Positions 47,693 to 59,643 of a DNA stretch of 64,000 nt are shown piece by piece. The first letter of the stretch is position 1; each line of letters starts with the position of its first letter. A program made the translations under genes and the position numbers. Origin of the DNA: Erpobdella octoculata (lineage: Eukaryota > Annelida > Clitellata > Hirudinida > Erpobdellidae); assembly GCA_963978895.1 (NCBI GenBank), contig OZ022246.1, positions 5,013,932 to 5,077,931 of the forward strand, in the 5' to 3' direction. Below the pieces are notes generated by a model. The model had not been told where the DNA came from. It searched no databases and was given only the letters and a program-made list of their open reading frames with translations.

Positions 47693-47740
47693 AGGGTTCT
47701 GAAGATGGCTTTTTATAGCTGAAACTGGCCAGTTAACCCT
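47693..47740 (+). ncRNA. hammerhead ribozyme motif B (type III, PLE-associated)
   Basis: Stem I AGGGUU/AACCCU (47693-47698 with 47735-47740, six pairs). Core CUGAAGA 47699-47705, U 47706, stem II GGCU/AGCU with loop UUUUAU, GAAA 47721-47724, stem III ACU/AGU closed by GGCC, cleavage site GUU ending at 47734. The frame from the internal AUG closes after five codons here. Confidence 0.72.
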
Positions 47741-47867
47741 GATCGTTTTATTACTCATCAATTTTAACCAATAAATTCTTCAATATATGTCTCGTCGTTT
47801 AAAATGGGTGAAAAGGGCTTTAAAAACAGAAAATAATCCAAGGAACCAATAGTAAATTTACATGTTT

Positions 47868-48896
47868 AATTGGGACAACATTCCGCTTAATTGGGCCAGT
47901 AAATTTGAAATCAATATTAATCTATTATATTAATATCTATCTTTTTTTATTCGACGTATTTATATCTATTTTACTGTACTTTTGTCTCATCCTTTGACTA
48001 CTAAAAACATTATCTCAAAAACTTCGGTTCCATCATCGACGTCGCTCACTTGTCTCGTCCTTCATTATTTCATGTTGTTGACTTTAATTGTTACGTTAGT
48101 TACCTACACAGCGCGTGGAAAGTTTGGTAAATTTACTTTTTGTCACTTTTATTTAAAAAAAATTGACCCTAGCCAAGATGCCAAGAAATGATATGATTTC
48201 CAGTAGAATTGCTTTGCTGGATAAAATAAAAAGCCAGCCATTTAATACAAGTCATCGTCGGCTCGCTGAGATAACTGGTGTACCGAAATCTACCATATCG
48301 CAACAAGAAAATCATCTGCGTGAGGAATTCGTCTTACAATAAGGACAAGCAGGAACATCCGAAAGAAAACGCGAAGGAAAGGATCCAGACGTCGAAGAAG
48401 CACTAGATCAATGGTTTTCTATTGTTAGTGGGCGAAGCGTAAATATCAGCGGCTCAATATTGAAGAAGTTAGAGGAGTTAGCTAAAAAACTGGGCCGCAA
48501 CGATTTCAAAGCAACTGATGGTTGGTTATCGGGATGGAAAACATGACACAACATTAAATTTAAAAAAGCGCACGGTAAAAAAAGGCAGTGCGGAAAACGA
48601 AAGTGCCGAACAGTATAGCCATGTTACAGCGTTATTTTATGCAGGAAGTAAATGAAAGGAGCCCTACATCCGCTCTGAATATCTGTGCTGATTTTGTAGA
48701 AAGAAAATCTTACAAAAACACTTGACGCACTATTGCATAGAATGTAATTTATAATTTTGTTCAACAGTTTATAAAATAAAATTATTGAAAAAATAACATG
48801 CATTGTTTAATTTTATGTGAAATTCGCTTAATTGGGGTAGCCGCTTTAATTGGGCCAAAATGTGCCGATGTGTCTCAATTAAGCGGAATCGACTGT
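47868..48896 (+). mobile_element. pogo/Tigger-like transposon, decayed
   Basis: Inverted ends: ACATTCCGCTTAATTGGG on the left (47878) and TCAATTAAGCGGAATCGACT on the right (48874). Inside, broken frames from about 48215 give a helix-turn-helix (HRRLAEITGVPKSTIS) and a CENP-B-type second HTH (LEELAKKLGRNDFKATDGWL). The catalytic DDE region is deleted, and only a short C-terminal piece (YFMQEVNERSPTSAL) remains. Confidence 0.75.
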
Positions 48897-48902
48897 ATAT
48901 AT

Positions 48903-49553
48903 CAGGGCTGTGGAGTCGGTAGATAAATGTTCCGACTCCGACTCTGACTCCGACTCCTCAGTTTTATGTACTTCCGACTCCGACTCCTCTGTATTAATAT
49001 GCAAATGTATACATTCCTTGAAGGAAAGAAACGCAACCTACCACTGGACTACTGGCTGGGAAGCCAACAGTCTACTGTATTACACAGTTTAAGCAAAAGA
49101 CAAACACAATGAAAACAAAGTTTTATTAATTATTTATTTATTTTTTATTAATCAATCAGTTCAAAAACCGAAACGTAAACAAACGCTGCGATTGGACAAT
49201 CAATTCTAGCTCACTGTGGCTCATTATGCAAAATGGCTACTCGTTAAAACCTCTTTCCTTATTCTAATAAACTTGCTTTTTTTTAATTCCAATCTGAACT
49301 TAGTAGGAGTTTTGGATGGTTGGGTGGGTGGATTGTCACATGTAAATAGTTTGGACTGCTCGTCCTTAAGAGTAACCAAACAGTACGGTGTATGGTAGGG
49401 AAGGCCCAAAGCATGAATAGAGAGTTTTTTTTAATTTTTTTTCTACTATTTAATAAATGCAGTTTTTTTTGGTAGGAGTCGGAGTCGGTGCATTGTTTGC
49501 CGACTCCGACTCCAGGTACTCAAAATTTCCCCGACTCCGACTCCACAGCCCTG
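48903..49553. mobile_element. hAT-type MITE, 651 bp, perfect 8-bp target duplication
   Basis: Ends CAGGGCTGTGGAGTCGG and CTCCACAGCCCTG inverted, with subterminal GACTCC/GGAGTC repeats at both ends. GTATATAT flanks both sides (48895-48902, 49554-49561). No transposase. Inserted at the right edge of the pogo-like element. Confidence 0.92.
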
Positions 49554-49589
49554 GTATATATGAATGTTTGTGTGTGAGTCTGTGAGTGG

Positions 49590-50070
49590 GTCTGTCCTTT
49601 ATAGAAATCTAAACCGCTGGAGCGATCTTGATGAAATTTGGCAAGGAGGTAGTTCTCATCCAGGGGAAGAAAGTTAAAAAGGTTTGGACTACATATTCCA
49701 ATCCCCGGCTCAGGGGGGGCCAAAAAACCCTTTCCAGTCCAAAAGTGCCTATGTACGACCATCAAAGGTAATTGCGTAATAAAATTCAAATTTAGTTTAC
49801 GTAACAACGTTTAAAGGCTTCAAGCAACTTTTGGCAAATCTATTTTACGTTTTATGGGCTACAAGAAGTTAGGAAAGAATGGAAAAGAGAAAATGAGCGC
49901 AAGCGGGAACGGGAACGGGAGAACAGGCGTGAGCCGGAACGGGAAAGCAACCGGAAACGGGAAAGCGACCGGGGACGGGAGGGCAAGCGGGGAAGGAAAC
50001 GGGAGCAAGAAAGAAAAACGATAAAAAAACCACTGAAAACTCCGAGCAACGCCGGGTAACCCCGCTAGAA
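49590..50070 (+). mobile_element. Helitron-like non-autonomous element
   Basis: Begins near AAATCTAAACCGCTGGAGCG and ends GAGCAACGCCGGGTAACCCC then GCTAG, a GC-rich hairpin before CTAG. Contains a CGGGAA-rich minisatellite (49893-50012). Related ends at 18840, 30765 and, reversed, at 11893, 51690 and 61635. No Rep/helicase coding. Confidence 0.45.
49893..50012. repeat. CGGGAA-rich minisatellite
   Basis: Degenerate 6-12-bp units (GCGGGAACGGGA type). A short related block is at 42680-42715 and 59270-59305. Confidence 0.75.
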
Positions 50071-50602
50071 ATTCATATATAATAGGATTTTTTATTTATA
50101 ATAATATTTTTTATACCAATTTTATTGAAATTATTAATTATCAGATTTTCTTTTCATGCTTGCAAATATCAAATGTACACTAAAAATATTCTTTTCATTT
50201 AGATAGAGACAGAGAGTCATATTGAAGAGAGACTGAGAGACCGAGATAGTACAAACGAGCCGGATTAAAAAGATTTTTTATTCAAGTGAAATAATGGAAA
50301 AAGTTAAGTAAAAAACAATTGTCTTTGGATTCTGAGTAAATTATAACTCTTTTTCTTGCTGTAAAATAAATCTTTTATATTATAATCTTGAGTTTAAACA
50401 AAAATGTTTTGTTGTGTCCGAGCTTTCCAACAAACTGGCGTTTCAAAGACTGAATATGATAAAAGAAATATATTTTTTTTTTATTATAGTTTATAGTCTT
50501 TTACACCATGTGTTTTAAGACGCGAAAACAAAATCAAAATGAAAAAATACTTATTTACACTAAACTATTTTTTCTCTATATTTACAGTTCTTTAGGATTA
50601 TT

Positions 50603-51330
50603 TTGTATCCATTTATAGATGATGTCGTGGCATATTTCCGAGTTCAGTATGGTTTGGAGTGTAGTTGGTTTTTGGCATGTCGCTACCATATCATAGAACA
50701 AATTATTGGAACAGCTTTTGAGAAGACAAACAAAAAATCAAATGGTCTAGAAATACTTCTCTTCAAAAGATTTCGAGACAAACGGCGAATTATTGACCAC
50801 ACAAGCTTCAAATCAGCATCAACCGACTTTTTTGTAGAAGCTATGGTTGCTTCATCTCGTGATGAAATTCTGGAATTTGCCGAATCATACATGGAAATGC
50901 AGCAACCACGAGATGACTACAGAGAATTTCTGAAGCTGTCATACATTTTTCTAGGTGGAGTTCCTGTTTGTGGTATCCGGTTCCAGGTGCTAGGTGCTAC
51001 ACACAGTGCAAAGTGGATGGCAAAAGTAATTTATGCCATCAAAGTTTGGCTGTTTCGAAACCAGTTCAAGATGACTGCCTTAGAAGAAAAAGGAGTCCGT
51101 GATCCAGTAACATTTGCTGTCTTGATCTACCTCAAGACATAAATAACGGCACCCATAACTGTGGAGGCACCACTAAATAATTTTATATTAATGGAAAAAC
51201 TTGTTCGTTACCCACACGCTGTTATTTCCACTGCTACTAGTAAAAAGCTTGGAATTTAATTGTGGTACATCTCTGAAGAACTGGTTGGGCTGGTTTATTT
51301 GACTCTAGGATTCCTCCAGAAACAAAATGG
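50603..51330 (+). pseudogene. unclassified transposon-like ORF, copy 2
   Basis: 179 open codons (50603-51142): MYPFIDDVVAYFRVQYGLEC, a helical middle, SYIFLGGVPVCGI, and a conserved-looking end ATHSAKWMAKVIYAIKVWLF. The same frame continues past a TAA (51140-51142) with ITAPITVEAPLNNFILMEKL and past a second TAA to LWYISEELVGL, so the ORF was longer and is now stopped. It resembles an uncharacterised multicopy family I associate with cnidarian and arthropod genomes, from memory only. Function unknown. Confidence 0.55.
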
Positions 51331-51387
51331 CGCATGCTTAAAGCAATGAAAAAAATGAAGAATATTATACATTATCATTCAACAGAT

Positions 51388-51575
51388 TTTTTTTATTTAT
51401 TTATTGAGCACCAACATAAGTATTAAACTTATACAAAAGAAAATAACCAAAACGACAAGAAAAATATAGTACCAAAATTTCAACAACAAAAAAATCGATC
51501 AGTTGAGAAAGGAATAAGGTGCCCAAAAGGTTCATCCAAAGGGAATTCCTTTCCGCTTTATGGACAACCCGCTTT
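51388..51575 (-). mobile_element. retroposon 3' end, minus strand
   Basis: Minus-strand copy of the 23215-23353 family: CCCTTTGGATGAACCTTTTG, then GTGCTCAATAAATAAATA and A-rich tail. Repeated at 61347-61534. Confidence 0.6.
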
Positions 51576-51684
51576 AATGAACAAATAAATCAAATCTATT
51601 TGATTTCCTTTTAAGCTTGGGGGTCCTTGGACTCTTTGTCCACCAACGACAGATGGTTGTTTTGCTGCTGCATTTTTAACTAAC

Positions 51685-52330
51685 AGTGTTATCCGGCGTT
51701 GTGCGGGTTATCTTAGAAGTTTTTCTTTCGTTTTTTCTGTCTTCTTCTTTCAATATCTCTTTCAATTTTTTTGTAGTTTTTTAATTTCTCAAATTGTTTT
51801 TCATTCCATCTTTATCTCATTTTTTTCCTTTTTCTCTACTCGTTTTTAGGGTGAGCAAAATTAAATATAATGCATTGCCAGCCGAGAACGAGTCGATGTC
51901 TTACGTTTCCGCTCGATTGGATGACGGAAAAAAGATTGATTAATTTCTCCAAAGATATTGCCGGTCACAAAACAAAGACACGAGCACATTACTTTAATTT
52001 TCAAATCCTTTATATTAACTTCACCACCGGTTTTGCTTGCTTGCTTGCTCCCTTGCTTGCTTGTTTGAATGTTTACAAACCTTGAAATTGAAAATTAACA
52101 AGCTTTCTATCATCCAATGGAGCTGAATTTTATAATATAGGCTCGCTCTTTATGAAGATGCATTCCATTAATTTTAGAAACTTTCCGAAAAAGATTTTAT
52201 TTTTAAATTTAAAAAAAATTATCTACGTTTTAGAACAACAACAAATCAAACATAATAATGAAAATATTTACAATTTAATGCCTTCACAGAAGATGATACC
52301 GATCTATTGAACTAACACGACCTCAAATTC
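51685..52330 (-). mobile_element. Helitron-like segment, minus strand
   Basis: Minus strand ends CACAACGCCGGATAACACTG then TTAGTT; interior matches 12781-12925. Part of composite segment copy 2; counterpart at 61630-62290. Confidence 0.4.
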
Positions 52331-52535
52331 CATTTGTACGCTGCCACACTCAGCTATACACCAACTGCCTATTTGAGGAGAGGTTACCTTATTTTGTTTG
52401 CGTTCAAACCTGTCTAGGCTGAGACAGAGATTGTACAAATGAGCCAGAATAAAAATATTTTTATTGAAGTGAAATAATGCAAAAAGGTGAGTAAAAAATG
52501 CTTTTCAATAAAAAAACCTTTTTTGAAAAATATGA

Positions 52536-53066
52536 TCAATCGTCTTCCTCGTCTTCATAGTCTTCCTCTTCGTCTTTTTCTTCTTCGTCTTCTTTTTCTT
52601 TTTCTATTTTTTTTACTAGTTCGATTGTTTCATAAATAGCATTCTTATAAATATCATATGTCGAATAGTCATACGTACCGTTGTTCAACAGAGCTAAAAA
52701 AAAACCAAAACTAGTATTTAACTTTGTAAGTAACTTTCTGATGTTGTCCAAGTTGTCTACACCTTCCGAGCAATGTTTGTGATCATTTAAAATATTTTGT
52801 TTGTCGTCTTTGCTACATTCTCGTGACGAAGTAATTGTAATGGTGAATGGAGATCGACAAATAGGACACAGATTTGATTTGGATATTCTTATCAAATTTA
52901 TGACACAAAAAGCGCAAAAAACATGGTCGCAACCATCGAGGAAAGCAATAACACTTTTTTTTTCATAACAAATAACACATTCTTCCTTGATATCAACGCA
53001 TGAGTTTGTGCGATACCACGACCAAGGACACCATGCAGATAAACAGCGATGATTTGTCAAAGTCAT
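52536..53066 (-). CDS. small RING-finger protein, copy 2 (intact ORF)
   Basis: 176 codons, paralog of 43445-43981. The C3HC4 RING is complete (CVICYEKKSV, GCDHVFCAFC, CPICRSPF). The shared SSRECSKDDKQNILNDHKHC block and acidic tail follow. Two intact copies with changes mostly outside the zinc ligands. Confidence 0.65.
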   Translation of the reverse strand: MTLTNHRCLSAWCPWSWYRTNSCVDIKEECVICYEKKSVIAFLDGCDHVFCAFCVINLIRISKSNLCPICRSPFTITITSSRECSKDDKQNILNDHKHCSEGVDNLDNIRKLLTKLNTSFGFFLALLNNGTYDYSTYDIYKNAIYETIELVKKIEKEKEDEEEKDEEEDYEDEEDD

Positions 53067-53338
53067 ATTTGTATCAACAGTACACTTGGAAAATCCGTGT
53101 AAAAGTTAAATAATGCCTTTTGTAGTGTATTGAAATAAAATAGTTATAATTGATTTTGAAAATAAAGCAATGTCTTTCTAGTCGAACAATATAGTTATTA
53201 ATGCGAATAAAAATAATAACAATAAAAAAGTAATTTGCTTACCTAAGCAGAAGAAGAATTTTCAGTCCGAACTTTAATTTCAAACGAATTACTTACTAGA
53301 AGTGCGTTGTTAGTGGAAACACAAATATAAATATAGAT

Positions 53339-53860
<522 letters not shown>

Positions 53861-54312
53861 TTGCTTGCGCTCCTACAAAAAAGGCAAGACCACGTAAAAC
53901 AACTGTCGCTTTCTTCAAACCACGGTGGATTCTGTCATTACGACTACCTCAATGACCTACTGGAGCATCTGGTTCACTGTACTGGCAATATTAACATTCA
54001 TGTCAATGACATTGATAACACCGACGACAACAAATGTTTGGATATTTTGGTCAATCACGGTTTAATACAATATGTGAGGTCACCGCTAGGGATAAACGTT
54101 GGGTTCACAAGAAAAAGTACAACAAAATAAACATCACCCAAAAGGAGTCTCCCAAGGAAATTACTTCCCATCTAGGGGATATCCTTATAGTAAATAATAA
54201 AAATAAGAATAAACCACAAACAAACAGAAAACACAAAATCAATCTCATTGAAAGAAAAAATAAAATACAAGTCTTCAGATTTCATTTCAAGAGTAATATA
54301 GATTTAGATTAA
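53861..54312 (+). pseudogene. LINE endonuclease fragment
   Basis: The frame has GNINIHVNDIDNTDDNKCLD followed by ILVNHGLIQYV, matching the GDFNIHVND...FL.IL..HGL.Q.V segment of LINE APE endonucleases, with frameshifts around it. Too short to place in a clade. Confidence 0.6.
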
Positions 54313-54769
54313 GGCTATTCGAGTTGAAAGACAAGCAGAGAAATCAAATCATCAATGAACCAAGAGTTGAGAAATAGGTATATAATAATAATAAGAAAAG
54401 TTAAAAATATAGAATTAAGGTAAGAAACAAACAAGCTGAGAAAGAGACATGTGATCAATTTGAAAGTAAAATAAAAGATTTCAAAAAAATTTTAAACAGT
54501 GTTATTGATTTAATTGATTTTTAAATGAATATACAACCGAGGTCCCCGACAGCAAACGGAAAAACTTTTGAAAGTAGTACCACAAAAATCAGATCTATAG
54601 TTGATCGATGATCGCAAATCAAATGAATGGATCTCCGAAGTTTTCTTGAACATATGAATGAACACATTAGGTTATTCTCCACTATTATATTTGAACTCAA
54701 AAAGGCAAATTTGAAATTTATTTAATTGATGTATGTTTAGAAGATCATTCACAAGAAATGTCGGCCCAG

Positions 54770-55040
54770 TTGCAAGGGCCCCAAAATTGAACCTTGAGGT
54801 ACACCACATAAAATATCACGAGAAAATGATCTTGAACCCTTAAATTCAACTAACTGTTTTCTGTTTAGTAAATAATCCTTAAGCCAGTCTAACACACAAC
54901 CTCGAAAACCATAAAAAAGACAATTTATTAATTAACAGATTTTGATCAACAGTGTCGAAAGCTTTGGCTAAATCAAGAAATATACCAATAGTATATTCAC
55001 CATATTGTTCCAGTCAAATCATTAAATCATGTTTTGGTCT
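54770..55040 (-). pseudogene. LINE reverse transcriptase fragment
   Basis: Minus strand codes YGEYTIGIFLDLAKAFDTVD, then LSFYGFRGCVLDWLKDYLLN and CGVPQGSILGPL: RT motif A through GVPQGS. Truncated before the YADD motif. Orientation is opposite to the endonuclease fragment at 53861-54312, so it is a separate insertion. Confidence 0.8.
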
Positions 55041-55173
55041 GGTCATCTATGGTCAATTCATGTGGCTGTAATTTAGGGGCGTAGCTAGCAGGGGCGATAC
55101 CCGGGGCGGTTATTTTTATTTTTTTATTTTTTAGACAATTTGTATAGCGCCGTATGGAGCAGTAGTTGCTTTA

Positions 55174-56590
55174 AGGGCGAGCGCGTTGTAACAATCCACC
55201 AGATTAGACACCGGTTTAACCAAAGCCGAAAGCGTTGTAACAATTAACCACAGCCTACTCCGGTTGAGCTCAACCGCGTTGTAACAATTCACGGCTGCAT
55301 ACACTGGTGTCCATCACATCCACCAGAGTTAAAGCTTGGTTGAGAGTGGTTGATTGTTGTTGTTATTGTTGGTTTCGGGCATGGCGCTGAACACGTGTAT
55401 TCACTATTCAGTTGATTATGAGGGAAACAAATATATGCTATTATTATTGCAGAAAATGCTGAGTTGGGATTGAAGTTCCTAGAGCAGTGAAAAATTACGT
55501 TTTAACACGTATTCGTTAGTCGTAGACCGCCCAGAAATTTCCGATGTCGGTATATTTAATCATTAAATTGTATTGATATTCAAGAGAAATCTATCATTTT
55601 TGAGAAGATTAGCTTTCATAAATTATATAAATGAATTATAAACAAAATCATCACAATAAAACTATGCTTTCAATATATCACATTTCTATAATAAGCCACG
55701 TTTTGAAGAATGACAGTGGAATTTGGAACCTATTTGTATTCTCCGGCCTGTGATTTTGCTTTTGTTAAAAAGCTTCGAGAAGGTGCGAAATGTGTTAAAT
55801 GGTAAGTTCAATAAAGAAATTAAAAAATGTTCATTCTAATGTTATAAAGTGCTTATTTCCAACTGCAATTAGTTAGCCACACAGCTCTGTTTACGTGAGC
55901 GTCCATCATGGATCAACCAAAGCGTTGTAATAATTATTGGAAATTGCGGTGCACCAGTGATCAACAACAGAGTTGACTGCAGTGTTGAGCTGCTGAATTG
56001 TTACAACTCGCCCGGCGCAGAGGCGGTGATTGGGGAGGGGGGGGGGCACAGCCCCCCCCCAAGATTTTGTCCACAAAAATATCTTTATTTGCTCACTCAT
56101 GCTTGAGTATTTAGATTAGTTGATAAACGTAGTATTTTTCATACATTTTGAATTATATATACTTAGTTATATCATATATGTCTGTTATTATTTTTCAATC
56201 TTGTAGTGCCTTCGGTCCATCCGATCGAGCTTGTATGAACTTTAGCCTCGTGTGTCTGCAAAATCTGAGGACCCTGCATTTTTTCCAAATATGATGAGTT
56301 TTTCATTGAGTGGGGGGGTGGGGGTGCTACATTATTCTATATATTTATATGTATATACATATCATAAACTTATTTTTTAACATTTGCTTTAACTGGTTTG
56401 AGGCTGAGTTTGAATATCTTCAGTTTGCAGTTTTTCTTTTCTATCATTAATAAATTATTAAAGATACAAAAAAAACTGCAGATTAAAGATAGTCAAAAAA
56501 ATATTTTGCATGCGGCGGGCTTTTTCTTTAAAAAAAATTTTTTTCGCCCCTCCTAGGTTTTGCTGAATCGCCGCCACTGGCCCGGCACTT
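55174..56590. mobile_element. TIR element with GTTGTAACAAT motifs, split by a hAT MITE
   Basis: Left end GGGCGAGCGCGTTGTAACAA and right end ATTGTTACAACTCGCCC (55997-56013) are inverted. The motif GCGTTGTAACAATT recurs near 55183, 55228, 55270 and 55921. The right edge is interrupted by the MITE at 56018-56579. Exact termini and target duplication unclear; no coding region. Confidence 0.5.
56018..56579. mobile_element. hAT-type MITE, 562 bp
   Basis: Ends CAGAGGCGGTGATTGGGG and ATCGCCGCCACTG inverted; G-rich left subterminal, C-rich right. Flanks GCCCGGCG (56010-56017) and GCCCGGCA (56580-56587) are an 8-bp duplication with one change. Confidence 0.85.
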
Positions 56591-57222
56591 TACAATGTTA
56601 GCAACTTGCAGATAAGACTAACTGCGTATGCGGTGTTTTACGGCGCCGCTGGCAGCCCCGCATACTACTCGATAGCTCCACAACTGCACGAAGGACTTTA
56701 ACCCCCAACCGAAGTTGGTACTCATTTATCGACCACTTAAGGATGAAATGCTGAGTTGACGTGAGCACATGTCAGTTAGTGAGTTAGTTTCTTGAGAAAA
56801 TTATAAATCAATGATCATCAAATTACAAAACTATCAATCGAGTATCTTAAACTTATTTAGAAAAAACTTGCAAAATCTTTTATTTTAAAAATATTTCAAG
56901 TTTTATTTCTTTTTTCTAGTTTTGACAGTTGCAAACTCGGAAATCAAATGTTCAAAATGAAAACTTTCAGAGGCGCAGCCAGGGGGGCCCCTCTTCCAGA
57001 AAACTTGTCTATGTTGATTTGGAAGTGACGCGCGTGCCCGTGCATTTGGAGACATATTTGTGATGTCAATTAAATATTTAATAAGTTATCAAAAAAGTTA
57101 GGGTAAAAGTTGTCCATGGGTCCAATTTTGAAGGCCCGACTCGCCAAAAAATCCGACCCGACCCGACCTATTTTTGTTTTTTAATTTTATAACCTGACCC
57201 ACTTGTTTTGGACCCGACCCGA
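56590..57222. other. non-coding stretch
   Basis: Near its end a short GACCCGACCCG motif repeats (57125-57223). No gene seen. Confidence 0.45.
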
Positions 57223-57238
57223 AAGCATGGTCAACTAG

Positions 57239-57658
57239 TTGAAAGAACGATTTGCCTTAAATGAGCGAGTTTGCATTCAGATTCAACATCTGCTTCCAAG
57301 GTTTCTTGACCAAGGATCCTTCATAGACCTAGAGGAAACACTCAAGTTCTACGCCTTCAACCTTGAGCACATATCTGCTGTTAGTGGTGAATACTTCCAT
57401 TGGAAAACCAAATGGTCGAATGGTCGATTGGCAGAGCGGCCACATACCGCAGTTGATGTTCTGCAACATTTTCAAGATTCCATCTACCCGCAGATAAATA
57501 CGCCGCTGAAACTCTTCACCACGTTGCCTCTTTTTTCCGCAACAGTCGAGAGATCCTTCTCAACTATGCGCAGACTCAAATCTGATCTACGCACCACAAT
57601 GACCATCAATCGCAACCTTAACATTAATAAAGAAACCAACATCGAATTTTTTTCGTAG
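57239..57658 (+). pseudogene. hAT transposase fragment 1, uninterrupted copy
   Basis: 139 open codons of a P52rIPK/ZMYM-like hAT transposase C terminus: MKERFALNERVCIQIQHLLP, then VLQHFQDSIYPQINTPLKLF and VERSFSTMRRLKSDLRTTM (dimerisation region). Lacks N-terminal zinc finger and most of the catalytic core. It shows the pre-insertion sequence of the split copy at 36327-41041. Confidence 0.85.
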
Positions 57659-57971
57659 GAAAAACGTCGGCTGAATTTCATATTGTAATTTACTGTTCCA
57701 AATTAAATGTTTTATGGTTTGTTATTACTAATTATTGCTGTTAAATTTGATAAATATAATTTCAACTCCTCGATGTCTGGACAACATAAAACTATGAATA
57801 GATTTTGATCTAGTTTGAAGTTCCGCACTGAAGTGGCCGAGACATTCCAGCATATCCTTCTGATTTACAGCTGTCATCGTTTTCCCGGTATGCGGACTTT
57901 TCATCAAAGGACGAATCATCAAGGGACTGTTCACCAAGGACTATTCATCAAGGGACTATTCATCAAGAAAC

Positions 57972-58209
57972 CAGGGTCGTATTTAGGGGGGGTTTTACGG
58001 GTTCAAACCTTCCCCCCAAATCATGAAAAATATAAATTCGGTTTAAAATAAGAACAAATGTGCTAGGATAATATAAAATACCTTTGAAAAATTGCAATGT
58101 TAATGTGATTTTAAAACATAATTTTTTGTCTATGGTCTCTGTGTTACATTCCCTGATAGAGGAAATATTTGAAAAAAATTTGAACCCCCCCCCCCAAAAA
58201 CAATTTCCT
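57972..58209. mobile_element. hAT-type MITE copy, right end partly deleted
   Basis: Same MITE as 41377-41620; the CTAAATACGGA part of the right end is missing. Confidence 0.7.
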
Positions 58210-58522
58210 GCAAGAGACTATTCATCAAGAGGAAGGTTCATCATAAGGACTGTTCATCTAATGTTTATTCATCAAGAGCATTTAGAATATATTGGGCGTA
58301 TTTAGTATTTGTATTTCAAATACTTAGAAAGACAAGTAGTTTGTATTATTACTGGAAATACATTTTCAATAAGTATTTTGTATCTTTAAGATTGCACCAA
58401 AATACTTTTTAAAATTCGACCTAACCAAGTATTGATCAATGGTTCACGTAATAATATCCCGAAGCAAAACAAGAGTCTTCCCGGCAAGTGTTTTTAGAAT
58501 CAGCACAACAGTTTAAAGAGAT

Positions 58523-58825
58523 ATGGAGGTTCTTTATTCCACAACAACTCCAGCTTGCCAATATGATGATTTTTTTTCCATTCACCCAAGAAACGGTGAC
58601 ACAGAGCGAAGAGAGTGTCTGCAGTACTTTGAAAGTTCTGACAGAACATTGAGTGCTCTCAAGTCTTATCCAGTCCTCGAGATGTTCATGAAATGTAACA
58701 CCCCAATCCCATCATCAGCTGCAGTGGAACGTCTTTTCAGTACTGCAGGCCTAGTTTTTCCTAAACGACGAAACGACCTCTCAGATGCAACTTTCGAAAA
58801 GCTGCTCCTCAAGAAAAACCAATGA
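58523..58825 (+). pseudogene. hAT transposase fragment 2, copy in segment 3
   Basis: Near-identical to 41931-42233 (two residue changes noted); hAT C-terminal dimerisation region only. Confidence 0.85.
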
Positions 58826-58904
58826 CACTATCTCTCAGAAATGGCTATTTTTTATGATATGATATTACAATAATTGAAAATATGAAAAACATTTATCTAT
58901 AAAT

Positions 58905-59125
58905 ACAGAGTGGGCCAAAAAAGTGAAACAAATCCGGTTTTATGATCGATTTTTCGACAACTTCTACAAGTCAAATTGACTTGAAAATTACCAAACACAT
59001 GTATTTCCGCCAACAATGCAATATTGTAATACTTTATTTGCTAATATTTGCTTTATTTGTCTAAATTTGTGATAATTAGATTTGATTTGTTGAAACTGTC
59101 TCACTTTTTTGGCCCACCCTGTATA
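58905..59125. mobile_element. mariner/Tc1-like MITE, second copy
   Basis: Same inverted ends and TA borders as 42313-42532. Confidence 0.85.
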
Positions 59126-59440
59126 TATGAAAATGACAGTCTGACTGTATATATACGTGTTCTTTATACATTGCTACACCATTCATCCATTCGTATGAAA
59201 GTTTTACAAAACCTTGAGAGTCAATGGGAGAAAATTATAGTGAAAAAAAAATTGAAATCGGTCACAAAATGAGCGGAGCGGGAGAGCGAGCGGAAACGGG
59301 AACTGGAGAAATTATTAATTATCAGATTTTCTTTTCATGCTTGCAAATATCAAATATACACTAAAAATATTCTTTTCATTTAGATAGAGACCGAGAGACA
59401 TATTGAAGAGAAATGTAAGTTTTCCGTTGACATGGGCTAC

Positions 59441-59516
59441 TAGGCAGTGAGTGGGAGTCGAACCGTGAAGCTCTCACATTCAAGGCTAACGCTCTACCAA
59501 CTCAGCTAACCTAGCA
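59441..59516 (-). repeat. tRNA-derived sequence, second copy
   Basis: Same A-box/B-box bearing sequence as 43241-43316. Confidence 0.7.
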
Positions 59517-59643
59517 GAGAGACTGAGAGACCGAGATAGTAAAAACAAGCCGGATTAAAAAGATTTTTTATTCAAGTGAAATAATGCAAAACGTTAAGTA
59601 AAAAACACTAGTCAATATGCAAACCTTTTTTTGAAAAATATGA

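Noticed and set aside
48910..49092. Ser-Asp repeat frame (SDSDSDSS)
   Set aside because: It is the GACTCC subterminal repeat of a hAT MITE.
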